From Prionace glauca (lineage: Eukaryota; Chordata; Chondrichthyes; Carcharhiniformes; Carcharhinidae): DNA of 64,000 bases. The DNA is taken from positions 8,491,432 to 8,555,431 of the forward strand of contig CM075760.1 in the NCBI GenBank assembly GCA_037974335.1, in the 5' to 3' direction. Below the pieces are notes generated by a model. It was not told the origin of the DNA. It worked only from the letters and a program-made list of their open reading frames with translations, and searched no databases. Below, piece by piece: positions 1 through 11,639 of this stretch. How positions within the stretch are numbered: the first letter of the stretch is position 1; every line of letters begins with the position of its first letter. The position numbers were made by a program, and so were the translations under genes.

Positions 1-40
1 ACTCAGTGGATTATTCATCATAAGTGGAATGGTTTACGGC

Positions 41-236
41 TCTCTCCCTCTCTCTGTCTTTCTCTCTCCCACCGCCTCGGCCCCTGCCTCCCTCTCTCTC
101 TCGCTCTCTCTCTGTCTCTCTCTCTCCCCCCGCCTCTGCCCCTGCCTCCCTCTCTCTCTCTCTCTCTCTCTGAGTCTCTCTCTCCCCCCGCGTCTGCCCC
201 TGCCTCCTTCTCTCTCTGTCTCTCCCTCTCTCTCGC
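41..236. repeat. Pyrimidine-rich minisatellite
   Basis: CT-rich tract made of about three units of 55-60 bp. Each unit has a GC-rich block (CCGCCTCGGCCCCTGCCTCC and variants, near 71, 131 and 188) followed by a (TC)n run. The long arginine/glutamate-rich reading frames on the other strand are by-products of the simple sequence. Confidence 0.85.
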
Positions 237-333
237 ACATACATTTGTTGTAGACATGTACAGCAAGACACTGGGCCTTGTATCTTTATTTACTGCATGC
301 GACTCATTTGAATCATTATTGCAATAGATCTTA

Positions 334-1779
334 TAAGAACATAAGAACATCAGAAATAGGAGCAGGAGTAGGCCATCTGGCTCTTCGAGCTTGCCCCGCC
401 ATTCAATAAGATCATGGCTGATCTGTCGTGGCTCAGCTCCACCTTCCCGCCCTCTCCCCATAACCCTTAATCCCTTCTCTTATCAAAAACCCATCAACTC
501 GTTTCTTAAAAATATTTAGCGAGGCAGCCTCCACCACTTCAACGGGCACAGAATTCCAGAGATTCACCACCCTTTGAGTGACGAAGTTCCTCCTCAACTC
601 TGTTCTAAACCGCCTCCCCTTTATCTTGAGGCTGTGCCCCCTAGTCCTACTGTCTTTTTTGAGCGGGAAGAGTCTCTCCACCTCTATCCTATCCATCCCA
701 TTCATCATCTTATACGTCTCAATGAGATCTCCCCTCATTCTTCTAAACTCTAACGAGTACAAGCCTAGTTTATTCAGCCTCTCCTCATAGCTCAATCCCC
801 TCAACTCCGGTATCAGCCTAGTAAACCTCCTCTGCACTCCCTCCAGGGCCAAAATATCCTTGCGCAGGTGCGGCGCCCAAAACTGCACACAGTACTCCAG
901 CTGCGGCCTCACCAATGCCCTATACAGCTGCAGCAAGACCTCCCTACTTTTATATTCAATCCCCCTCGCTATGAAGGCCAGCATCCCATTCGCCTTCCTG
1001 ACCAGCTGCTGCACCTGCAAGCTGGGTTTTTGCGACTCATGCACAAGAACCCCGAGGTCCCTCTGCACCTTCGCCTGCTGTAGTTTTTCGCCACGTAAGT
1101 AATAGTCCTTCCTACGATTCCTCCTGCCAAAGTGGACCACCTCACACTTGCCAACATTAAATTCCATTTGCTATTTCCTGGCCCATTCGCCCAGCCTATC
1201 TAGATCCTTCTGCAGACTCTCCACACCCTCCTCACAATTTGCCTTTCCCCCAATCTTGGTGTCATCAGCAAATTTCGACACCCTGCACTCGGTTCCCTCC
1301 TCCAGATCATCTATATAAATGGTAAATAGCTGAGGCCCCAGCACCGATCCCTGGGGCACCCCACTAGTCACCAACCGCCAACCCGAATAGCATCCATTGA
1401 CCCCCACTCTCTGCCTCCTATTTGACAACCAATCCTCTATCCACGCTAACACCCTACCCCCAACTCCATGTCCCCTGACCTTCTGCAATAACCTCTTGTG
1501 AGGTACCTTGTCAAACGCCTTCTGAAAATCCAGAAAGACCACATCCACCGGCCCTCCTCTATCCACTGCCCTAGACACATCCTCATAGAACTCCAGTAAA
1601 TTTGTCAGACACGACTTCCCTTTAATGAAACCGTGTTGCGTCCGCCCTATCAAGCAATTCCCCTCAAGATGCTTCGCTATTTCCTCCTTAATGACGGATT
1701 CTAACATTTTATCTACCACAGACGTTAAACTAACCGGCCTATAATTCCCCGCCTTTTGCCTGGCACCCTTCTTAAACAA
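334..1779 (-). mobile_element. CR1-like LINE, subfamily A, 5'-truncated copy 1
   Basis: The minus strand encodes the C-terminal half of a non-LTR reverse transcriptase, from [18 protein letters not shown] near 1779 through the fingers and palm ([22 protein letters not shown], catalytic FADDT near 1262-1276) to the C-terminal RRMRGDLIETYKMM region. The 3' end near 334 is the short TTCTTATG-type repeat typical of CR1 tails. The endonuclease and the N-terminal part of RT are missing, as usual for CR1 5' truncation. One in-frame stop (TGG to TAG, at 1171-1173, in the ARKWQMEF motif) interrupts an otherwise open frame, so the copy looks young but dead. Confidence 0.92.
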
Positions 1780-1930
1780 TATTTGTTTATATTACATAAC
1801 ACAACATTCCATTTATTATTATATGATGACATGCCGTGATAATTGCTACAAATCGTCATTTCTGAGTTTTTGTTCAGCCAAGAGGCCATTTCTGTGACAT
1901 TAGGCTCCATCTCAGATATGATTGTGTTAG
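1780..1930. other. Unassigned spacer between two LINE copies
   Basis: About 150 bp of AT-rich sequence between two same-orientation subfamily A LINEs. No gene, tandem repeat or known element is recognised. It holds the left copy of a possible 6-bp target duplication (TGTTAG, 1925-1930) for the next LINE. Confidence 0.5.
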
Positions 1931-3097
1931 AACATAAGAACATAAGAAATAGGAGCAGCAGTAGGCCATCTGGCCCTTCGAGCCTGCCCCGCCATTCAAT
2001 AAGGTCATGGCTGATCTGTCGTGACTCAGCTCCACCTTCCTGCCCTCTCCCCATAACCCTTAATCCCTTCTCTTATCAAAAACCCATCAAACCGTTTCTT
2101 AAAAATATTTAGCGAGGCAGCCTCCACCACTTCAACGGGCAGAGAATTCCAGAGATTCACCACCCTTTGAGTGAAGAAGTTCCTCCTCAACTCTGTTCTA
2201 AACCGCCCCCCCCCCCCTTTATCTTGAGGCTGTGCCCCCTAGTCCTACTGTCTTTTTTGAGCGGGAAGAGTCTCTCCACCTCTATCCTATCCATCCCATT
2301 CATCATCTTATACGTCTCAATGAGATCTCCCCTCATTCTTCTAAACTCTAACGAGTACAAGCCTAGTTTATTCAGCCTCTCCTCACAGCTCAATTCCCTC
2401 AACTCCGGTATCAGCCGAGTAAATCTACTCTGCACTCCCTCCAGGGCCTAAATATCCTTGCGCAGGTGCGGCGCCCAAAACTGCACACAGTACTCCAGCT
2501 GCGGCCTCACCAATGCCCTATACAGCTGTAGCAAGATCTCCCTACTTTTATATTCAATCCCCCTCGCTATGAAGGCCAGCATCCCATTCGCCTTCCTGAC
2601 CACCTGCTGCACCTGCAAGCTGGGTTTTTGCGACTCATGCACAAGGTCCCCGAGGTCCCTCTGCACCGTCGCCTGCTGCAGTTTTTCGCCCCGTAAGTAA
2701 TAGTCCTTCCTACCATTCCTCCTACCAAAGTGGACCACCTCACACTTGCCAACATTAAATTCCATTTGCCATTTCCTGGCCCATTCGCCCAGCCTATCTA
2801 GATCCTTCTGCAGACTCTCCACACCCTCCGCACAGTTTGCCTTTCCCCCAGTCTTGGTGTCATCAGCAAATGTCGACACCCTGCACTCGGTTCCCTCCTC
2901 CAGATCATCTATATAAATGGTAAATAGCTGAGGCCCCAGCACCGATCCCTGGGGCACCCCACTAGTCACCAACCGCCAATCCGAATAGCATCCATTGACC
3001 CCCACTCGCTGCCTCCTATTTGACAACCAATCCTCTATCCACGCTAACACCCTACCCCCAACTCCATGTCCCCTGACCTTCTGCAATAACCTCTTGT
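1931..3097 (-). mobile_element. CR1-like LINE, subfamily A, 5'-truncated copy 2
   Basis: Nearly the same sequence as the copy at 334-1779, in the same orientation, but truncated further at the 5' end: it starts near 3097 in [20 protein letters not shown] palm motifs [11 protein letters not shown] and FADDTKTGG are present; the frame then runs to the C-terminal RT region, broken near 2448 and disturbed by a poly-C run at 2205-2217. TGTTAG occurs at 1925-1930 and again at 3095-3100, which may be a short target-site duplication. Confidence 0.92.
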
Positions 3098-3450
3098 TAG
3101 GCTCTGTGTCATGCACTACTGACCACATCCGTGCCTTACTTTGTGTTATATTGGACACTAGTAATAAAGCCAACACTGTCTCAGTAACTGGTTTTCTATA
3201 AAATGCGTTTGACAGTTGGAACAAAAAGGAGAGAACGAGATGAAAAGATGGAAATTAGCTTTAAAAATGTAATGGGGTTCGAAGCATGTGTTTCATCTCG
3301 TTAATAATTACTGGGAGTTGTTCATCATATTTAATTGCTCTCGCATTTCCTGGAATATTTTATTGAAAGTTTGGGATGAAACTTGTAACATCCTCTTGTT
3401 CAAACGAGATTGAGGAACAGAATGAATGTATGCCACATTGCACTGCAAAT
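3098..3450. other. Unassigned sequence
   Basis: About 350 bp with no recognisable coding or repeat structure. Confidence 0.4.
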
Positions 3451-3642
3451 GGACACTAAAGGACAATTCAACATGGCCACTCCAACTAAGCTGTACATCT
3501 TTGGACTGTAGGAAGAAAGCAGTAAACCTGGAGGAAACCCACGCACACACAGAGTGAATATGCAAACACCACACAGTTACACAAGGCTTAAATGAAACCT
3601 GTGTCCCTAACAGTGTGAGGTACCAGTGCTAATTACTGTGTA
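3451..3642 (-). mobile_element. tRNA-derived SINE, elasmobranch type 1, diverged
   Basis: Antisense copy of the SINE seen best at 58166-58450. The conserved middle (CATCTTTGGACTGTAGGAAG, then a GGAGGAAACCCACGC-like block) and the tRNA-like head (GTGTGAGGTACCAGTGCTAA near 3612) are present. It is clearly diverged, so old. Confidence 0.8.
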
Positions 3643-5169
3643 AATAATTGCTATTAATTTTAAGCATTATATTGTAATTTATTCAGTATTTATTGCACAT
3701 TCTCTTTCTCAGTCAATAAATAAAGTTAATGAATGGCCCTGGACGCTCTTGAATGTGATGTACAGCTGGTCATTCCGCTGCCAAGGCAATGCATCTTTCA
3801 AATGATTCACTGAACTTCTCTCTTTCTCTGTCTCACACTGAACCTAAATCAGATAACCTCTCTCCTCTCTCTCAGTCTCCATTAACTCACACAGGTTCCC
3901 AGGAGACGGATCTAACTCCGAGACTATTTCTTTCTTCTTCCTTAAGGCACCTTGTGACTGAAAAGATAAAGCACAAAAATCTCAGCAGAGGTAAATTCAT
4001 TGTAGGAACTTAACCATTTCACTCAATTAACCTCTCTCCTCTATTTTTCACACACAACACCCAGCACACTTAAACTTTCTATTTCGAAATGTCTCTGCGG
4101 ATAAAAAATGTTGCTTTAATATTTCCTCTTTTCCCTCAATGGTAACCCTCAGTCTATCTTCCCTTCAATTAATCTGTTTAAACCCCAACTACGGCCATTT
4201 TCTTGATTCATTAATATGGGAATGGGGGTGACTGTAATGCTGAGACCGGCAGCAATCTGTGTGACTGTACTTGATGCTTTCAGAGTGAGCTCACCCTCAC
4301 AGGCAGGAAGACTGTTCACGGTGATAACATCAAACTGGCCCCGGTTGTTTCATTCTCAGGTAACACAACTTCCTGTTTCTCTGCTGCCGGTTCCAAACCG
4401 CACATCTCCCTTCCGAGCAGAAAATAAATCCAGAGACCACAATCTGGTGAGAACATCTGTCAGTGCGGCTTATATCTGCCCACAGAGTCAGGGCAGAGTC
4501 AGACAGGTCACATTGTGGTGACATTTACAAATGAGTCTGATGTGACCTGTTCAGAGTTTCCATTCCCGGACATAACTGGATGGTCAGTAAATCAGTCACT
4601 GAACTCCCCCGGGATCTGTGAAGGGGGGGAATGATAGCTGTTATCTTTCATTGTTTGATCATTTACTCTCCACCTGCTATTTACTTTTGTTCCTCAGCTT
4701 TTATCTGTCAGCCCCCCCGGTTTGCTTTCTCCTAACTCTCCCGCTGTCTCTATCTCCTTGCCAGTCTTTTCAACACATTTATTAGTGTTCGTAATGATGA
4801 AGTTGTGATTGGGTTAATTAAAGGAAGAATCTTTCAACTGGGGGGACGGTCAGCAACCAATGGGCACAAATTTATTTTATTGAGCAGCGAGACAGAAAGA
4901 TAAGTGTTTACTTTTACACCAGAGTTGTGATGAATTGGAATGAACAGCTTGGAAGGGTGATGGAATTAGATTTCACAGAAACTTTGGAAAATAAATTCGA
5001 TATCTCCTTCATGGGATGAACTTTTGAAGGATTCTCGAGAATGGGAGCATTTTAAGGTTCATCGATATCAGTGTCCCAGCATCCTTTTTGTGTCTCTCCC
5101 CTGTCCTTCATTAAAACGGAATAAAATGGAATATTTATACAACTGTCGTCTTGTGCTAATCTTATCTTT
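3643..5169. other. Unassigned intergenic region
   Basis: About 1.5 kb without a gene I can support. A 101-codon frame at 4216-4521 (plus) ends with a Y-x-C segment (SAAYICPQSQG) that vaguely recalls the end of an Ig-like domain, but the first cysteine and the tryptophan of an Ig fold are not visible, so I make no call. Confidence 0.35.
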
Positions 5170-5435
5170 TGACAGAACCTGTGTGTTGTGTGAGTGTGTC
5201 TGTGTGTGTTTGTGTGTGTCTGTGTGTGTCTGTGTGTGTTTGTGTGTTGTTTGTGTGTGTGTTTGTGTTTGTGATTGTCTGTGTGTGTTGTGTGTGTGTG
5301 TGTGTTTGTTTGTGTGTGGGTGCTTGTGTGTCTATGTGTGTTTGTGTGTGTTGTGTGTGTGTGTCTGTGTGTGAGTGTTTTTGTGTGTGTGTGTGTTTGT
5401 GTGTGTGAATGTGTGTGTGTTTTTGTGTGTGTGAA
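5170..5435. repeat. (TG)n microsatellite, interrupted
   Basis: About 265 bp of TGTGTG with TGTT, TGTC and TGTTTG interruptions. Cys/Val-rich frames on the plus strand and Thr/His-rich frames on the minus strand are artefacts of the repeat. Confidence 0.95.
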
Positions 5436-5917
5436 ATTGCCAGGAACCATTCCGAAAGTCCATTCTATTTAAAAAACATCACTTTGAAACAGATTAGCAT
5501 CGGATCGAACTTTATTTTAGAAAAAGCACAATAATCCTTAACATTTATTGCACTGTTTTTCTCCCTCCGATGAGCGTTTCATACTTAGTTGTTTCAGACC
5601 TCACGTGTGCTAATTCTGTCTGTAAATGTGAAACTGCTTGTAAAAATGAGAAGGAAGAGATTATTTTCTGTTCCTCCGACAGATTCGCCATCGGTACCTC
5701 AGATAACAGAAATGTATGGAGTCCGCCTTGACTGTCCGTCCTTGTGAATACAAGCCTCAGTCAGGTGGAGTCAGTCACTGCTGGAGCCAGTCATTCACAT
5801 TGTAATGTCTGGTTGTGGCAAGGTTTCCAATCCGTATTTGCCACACAAACCCCTGCCTCACTCCTCATGACGAAGAAACCTGCTCTCAGGCCCCAGAAAT
5901 GATTCCTTCCTTATATC

Positions 5918-6695
5918 AGGTTCCAGTCTGACTCCGGGCCCAGCTGTCTCTGGTAGTGATACACTGGGGCCAGTCATTCACATTGTAATGTTCTAATTCT
6001 CAGGTCCCAGTCTGACTCCGGGCCCAGCTGTCTCTGTCAGTGATACACTGGGGCCAGTCATTCACATTGTAATGTTCTAATTCTCAGGTCCCAGTCTGAC
6101 TCCGGGCCTAGCTCTCTCTGTAGTGATACACTGGGGCCAGTCATTCACATTGTAATGTTCTAATTCTCAGGTTCCAGTCTGACTCTGGGTCCAGCTGTCT
6201 CTGTTAGTGATACACTGGAGCCAGTCATTCACATTGTAATGTTCTAATTCTCAGGTCCCAGTCTGACTCCTGGCCCAGATGTCTCTGTCAGTGATACACT
6301 GGGGCTAGTCATTCACATTGTAATGTTCTAATTCTCAGGTCCTAGTCTGACTCCGGGCCCAGCTATCTCTGTCAGTGATACACTGGGGCCAGTCATTCAC
6401 ATTGTAATGCTCTAATTCTCAGGTTCCAGTCTGACTCTGGGCCCAACTGTCTCTGTTAGTGATACACTGGGGCCAGTCATTCACATTGTAATGTTCTAAT
6501 TCTCAGGTCCCAGTCTGACTCCGGGCCCAGCTGTCTCTGTCAGTGATGCACTGGGGCCAGTCATTCACATTGTAATGTTCTAATTCTCAGGTCCCAGTCT
6601 GACTCCGGGCCCAGCTGTCTCTGTCAGTGATGCACTGGGACCAGTCATTCACATTGTATGTTCTGATTCTAATTCTAATTCTCAGGTTCCAGTCT
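5918..6695. repeat. 84-bp minisatellite, about nine units
   Basis: The motif CCAGTCATTCACATTGTAAT recurs at a regular 84-bp step from about 5970 to 6642 (nine copies). The unit also contains GACTCCGGGCCCAGCTGTCT and GTGATACACTGGGG. A solitary partial unit lies near 5786. Units differ at only a few positions, so the array is young or homogenised. There is no open frame across it. Confidence 0.92.
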
Positions 6696-7102
6696 GAGAA
6701 TTGAGTCCTATATCTGGAAGTTTAATGAGACACTGAGAAGGACAATTTTCATAATCTCCCCGTCATTCGAAACGTGATTTATCCATTTACCAACAGATCT
6801 CTGAAGACAGATAAGTCATCACCGGGAACAAAATAGTGAGGCTGCAATAATTTTATATGCAAGAGCACACAACAGAAGGGTTGTCAGTAAATAATTACAT
6901 ATTAAACGTTCTTCAGTTGAAACACATAAACTGCTTGGTGTTTTCATGCACTCATGGAAGACAGAGTGGGCTGAAGGTTATCACTGGGAAAACTGAAGGG
7001 GAATTGCTAAAAAAGATTATTTCTCCAAAGGGGTTTATTAGAAAATAGAATACTTAAAATAAGTAAGCACGCAAATGTTTATGGTATTTGTTGGACATAA
7101 AA
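6696..7102. other. Unassigned sequence
   Basis: About 400 bp of AT-rich sequence between the minisatellite and a SINE. Nothing recognised. Confidence 0.4.
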
Positions 7103-7270
7103 CCATAAAATTTCTACAGTTCAGAAGAAAGGCTATCTGGCCCACTGAGTCTGCATCCCACCCCAGGTCCTCCCCTCTGCCCTATCCCCATTAGCCCCAC
7201 ACATTTACCATGGCTATTCCACATATTCTGAGGGAAAAGAACGGGCAATTTTGCATGGTTAATCCAACTA
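7103..7270 (-). mobile_element. SINE type 1, 3' half
   Basis: Antisense copy of the 3' part of the SINE: a tail of the form TCTACAGTTCAGAAG...GCCCACTGAGTCTGCA, then CCCTATCCCCATTAGCCCCA and GGGCAATTTTGCATGG. The tRNA-like head is missing. The same tail type is seen at 20261-20573 and 63862-64000. Confidence 0.8.
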
Positions 7271-8084
7271 ATACTATCTATTGCAATATAATCGAGAGAC
7301 TGGTTTCGTGCGGTAATATTGAGACAGGGCCGAATACACCAGATATCAATACAGCACCTGTACTAATATAGATGCAGACTGGGCCCAGTTCAGCCATTAC
7401 TGAGAGGGTGTATACAGTATCTAACACCCTCTAACCACCGTGGTGTTTTCTCATATAAACAGAGACATGCCATACTCAAACAACTGGGATTTTGCTGAGT
7501 ACAGAATCAACTGAGATTATTGTCATATAATCAGAAATATGATTTCGTGTCATATAAACTGGGTCACGTTTAGGATGGGCAAAGACTGAGTCTATTACAG
7601 AAATAACGGAGACGATCTTCTGCATATTGTCGTGCCAAAAAGTGCCGTTTCGCTGCCATCTCCTGGACAAGCTTTGCTATTGCAGGAGTTGTGAAATGCT
7701 GATTTTAGTTGCTGTTTCTCATTCTTTCATGGGCTGAATGTCCAGCTGGTAAGGCCAGCATATATTAGCAATCGCTAATACATTGAATTTACTGGTTTTC
7801 TAGAAAATCATAAAAGGCACGTAATAGCCAAGGACGTGTGCGCCTAGAGTCACCTCTGGACTAAACTGAGAAAAGATGGAAAGTTTTATTTTCTGTAGGG
7901 CATTAAAGAATCTGATATATTTCAGGTCATGGCCGCAATCACGGAAATGACCTTTACATTCAAAATTGTAATTGCATTTTGAAGGCTGTTGTAGTTGGAC
8001 TTGAATATTTATCTTGAGAAATTGGCCTACCCTCACAGAGATATTACCATTCTGCCACTGTCACCCTTTCAACATTGATAAAGT
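7271..8084. other. Unassigned intergenic region
   Basis: About 800 bp of AT-rich sequence with only short unrelated frames. Nothing recognised. Confidence 0.4.
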
Positions 8085-10960
8085 ACTTACAGCAGAGAAG
8101 AAGGCCATTTTGAAGCGTCATGTGTGTGTTGGCCCTCGAAAGGAGCAATTCATCCAAGAACACTCTGTACCCCACAGTCTAGCATTTTGTTCATTTTCAG
8201 ACAATTATCCAATCCCATTTTGAACCCATTAATTGGCGCTGCCTGCACCACACTCTCAAACAGCACATCCCTGATCTGGATCACTCACTGTCTGAAAATG
8301 TTTTTCCTGATGTCTCCATGTTTTTTCCATCAATTTACTTCAACCTGCTCCCTCTGTGTCAAGATCCTTCTGCCATTGAACAGTTTCTCTCTATCTACTC
8401 TGTCAAGACCCCTCAGGATTTTGAATGCCTCGTTAAAGTCACATCAGCAACTTCCTGTCAAGGAAATTAGTCCGAACTTCTCCAAAATATTTTCGTCACT
8501 GAACTTTCTGATCTCTGGACTTATTCTCGTGTTTTCCTTTCCATCCAGCCTATTGACTTTACATTCTGCCTGAGTTCGGTGCCGAAAACTGGACCGAATT
8601 TTTGGTTGACGATTTTCCAAGTGTTTTCTACAAATTTAGCACAACTTCCTTGCTTCTGTATTCTTTTCCCCAATAGACAAAAACTATTCACTTTTTTTGT
8701 TTGCAGCTGTCTCAACCTGTCTTGCATCATGAATGATTTATACACATATTCACTCAAGTCCCTCGGCGTCTATATTCACTTTTCATCATTTCCATTTTTT
8801 TCTCCACATTCTGTTGAACAAAACTGACCATGTAACTTTTCTCTGCAATAAATTTAAATATGCAAATTACTCGTCCATTCAACCAATTAGTTCTTTTTGC
8901 CCTGTCACTATTTACCTGAAATCACCATCCTCTGCTTTCCAACCTTTCCCCCAACGTGTCGATTATCTCCAAGCTGATTCCCCAATTTCCTTCTAATCAT
9001 TTATATATCCATGTCAAACAACAAAGGTTCCAGAACTGATCCCTGAGCCACAACACTCCATTCAGAAACGCACACTTGCACAGCTACATTCTGTTTTCTA
9101 TGACTGAGCCAGTTCTCCATCTACCTAGACAGCTCACCACTGATCTCATTTTACTGCAAATTCTGTACCTCTCTGCCATGAGGGACCTTGTCAGAGGGTT
9201 TACTGGTGTCCACGTAGACAATATCCACTACTCTACCATCATCAATCATCTTCGTCACTTCCTCAAAAAATAAACTTGATCACGTTAGTCAGACACGATC
9301 TGGTCTTCAAAAAAGCTTGTTGCCTTTCACTAATACATCCACTTATTTCAAAGAGGGATTAAATCCTGTCTCGAAGAATTTTCTTCAATAATTTCCTGAC
9401 CACTGACCACTGACTCACTGGCCTGTGCTTACCTGGATTATTGTTGCCATTCTTCCGAAACAAAAATCGGCTATTCTCCAATCCTCATACTTCCACTATA
9501 GCCAGTGATGATACAAAGATTTCTCTCAAGACCCCAGCAATTTCCTCCTGGCCTCTCGCATTATTCTGTGGTATATCACATTAGGCCCTGGGGACTTATC
9601 TACCTTAATGTATCTCAAGAACCCCAATATCTCCTCCTTTTTGATCTCAACATGACTCAAACTACTTGTGCATCCTTTCCCAGACTCATCATGCACTAAG
9701 TACTTCTCTTTAGTGAATACTGACGTGAAGTATTCAATACCTCGTCATTTCCCTGGATCCGCGCATAGAATCCCTCACCTGTCCTCGGGTGTGCCAACCC
9801 CTTCCCTGGCTAAACATTTGCCCTTTATATATGTGTAAAACTCCTTCGGATTTTTTTCCATCCTGCGGCAAATTAATTCTCGTGACCACTTTTCGCCCTC
9901 TTTAGTCTTTGCTTAAGTTTCGTTTTACTTTCCTTGTATTTCATAATTGTTTTGTGTCTTCCTAGGACAGAAAAAAACTTTTTTTCCCACTTTGACGAGG
10001 CTCATAATTTCTCTCATTTTACAATGTTCCCGAAATTTGCGATACCTACCCTTCATTCTCATTGGAATGTGCCAGTCCGGAATTCCTATCAACTTGCACT
10101 TGAAAGCCTCCCACGTGCCAGATGTTGATTTGCCCCAATCTACATTCTTCCGTTTCTGCCTAATATTGTTATAATTAGTCATCCCCTAGTTTAATGTCTT
10201 CACTTGAGTATTACACTTACCTTTCTCTGTCCGTACCTTAACACTCACTGAGTTGTGTCTCTGTTCCCCAACTACTCCCCACTGAAATGTCGACCACCTG
10301 TCCAGGCTGATTCCCTATTTCCAGGTCCAGTTCAGCCGCTTCCCTAGTTGGACTATCTCTATAATGTTTTGGGAAGCCCTCCAGGATGCTCCTTACAAAC
10401 TCTGCCCCATCCACACACTCAGCACAAAATGAGTCCCTGTCAATTTTGAGGAAGTTAACTCTCCCACCACAACAACCCTGTTACTTTTGCATCTTGCCAA
10501 ATTCTCATTCATATCTCTTTCTCAATCTCCCGCTAGTTGTTGGGAGGCCAATAGAAAATGCCGAATCTTGTGAGTACACTCTTCCTATTCCTGCACTCTA
10601 CCCATGCTGCCTCGCTGTATAAGCCATGCGAACTACATTGGGTGCAGTCCTCCTGCAGTACTGCTGCAATATTCTCCTTACCAGTCTTGAAAATGTCCCT
10701 CCCCTGTAACATCATTTTCTATCCTGCTTGAATCATCGGCATCCTTGTACGTTAAGCTGTCATTCCTCTCCTTTCCTTAACCAAGTCTCTGTAATAGCAG
10801 CAACATCACAGTTCCAAGAACGAATCCAAGCTCCAAGTCCATCAGCCTTACCTGTTACACTTTTTGTATTGAAACAAATGCACTTCAGCCTGCCGGACCC
10901 GCTTTAATTAGGAGCCACACTATTTCTGTTCTTTCTCTGAGTTTTACTGGCCCTTCTCTA
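8085..10960 (-). mobile_element. Old, long CR1-like LINE
   Basis: Antisense LINE about 2.9 kb long. From the 3' end (about 8085) it runs through the RT C-terminus, palm and fingers. VVDIVYVDTSKPSDKVPHG, matching the usual [18 protein letters not shown], is readable near 9170-9230 on the minus strand. The endonuclease region follows at about 9.9-10.9 kb, including FYWPPNN near 10540. Many frames are broken. It is longer but much more diverged than subfamilies A and B. It still reaches the endonuclease N-terminal region near 10880, so it may once have been nearly full length. Confidence 0.8.
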
Positions 10961-11064
10961 GTTCCACTTCAGCTAATTCACCTTTGCTTTATTCCCCTCT
11001 CCCTGGTAGATTTCCTTCCCTAAAGGACATCAGTGAAAGGAATTGGTCCTTTCGACAATCAAAT

Positions 11065-11205
11065 ATGGTTTTATGGTCATCAGTAGATTTTTATTTCCAG
11101 ACAATTTTTATTTGATTCAAATTCCATCAGCTGCATTGAGCAGATTCGTACCTAGAACATTAACAACATGAGGAATCCGTCCTGAGGTTATGACATCAGT
11201 AGGAG
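11065..11205 (-). mobile_element. tRNA-derived SINE type 2
   Basis: Antisense match to the elements at 13392-13575 and 19685-19797: TTTATGGTCATCAGTAGATT, then ATTCCATCAGCTGC and AGAACATTAACAACATGAGG. In the least diverged copy (19685-19797, plus) box A-like TAGTGGTATTATCACTAG and box B-like GGTTGAATCC show the tRNA origin. Confidence 0.6.
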
Positions 11206-11639
11206 CTTCTCAGAAAATTTTCTCAGTTTCCCTTCCAAGAACTTACTCACGAATCAGCTGCTTCTGTTGGTTCCAAGTCACTTTCTGAACTATAATACCT
11301 GATAGACACCGACCCAACTGGAAATGGCAGTATGGACGGGATGGTAAGGGACACAAGACACAGCAACACCTCTCCACCCACTTCCCTAAACTCCCACACT
11401 TTCCCCAACTCTCAGCGTTTCACTCTCTGCAACTTACAGTCTGTGGAGGTCCCTCAAAAGGCAGATATCACAGGCCTCAGTTCCGAAGTTCATACTTGGT
11501 TATGTCCAACTCATTAATCAATTTTAAGTTATTACACCCCTCCCCCTCTCGGTCTGAGTAACCGCCGAGGACTGACCGGCTTGGAAGCCTTTCTTTGAAA
11601 TTTCAATGCTGGGTCTGGTTCCTCCTGCTCAGCCTCGGA
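11206..11639. other. Unassigned sequence
   Basis: About 430 bp with no recognised feature between a SINE and the Gypsy-type fossil. Confidence 0.35.

Noticed and set aside
18-461. Long Arg/Glu-rich frames at the left end
   Set aside because: They are the complement of a CT minisatellite running into a LINE tail; composition alone keeps them open.
2458-2700. Conserved antisense frame (MRRCGAQNCTQYSSCGLTNA) seen in many LINE copies
   Set aside because: It is the reverse strand of the LINE RT C-terminus; its recurrence reflects repeat copy number.
4216-4521. Possible Ig-superfamily exon
   Set aside because: Only a single Y-x-C segment is suggestive; the first cysteine, tryptophan and clear splice sites are missing.
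5024-5472. Cys/Val-rich and Thr/His-rich frames of 79-132 codons
   Set aside because: Produced by the (TG)n repeat on either strand.
5918-6695. Regular repeat array considered as a CRISPR-like array
   Set aside because: The 84-bp units are contiguous with no unique spacers, and the window is vertebrate DNA.
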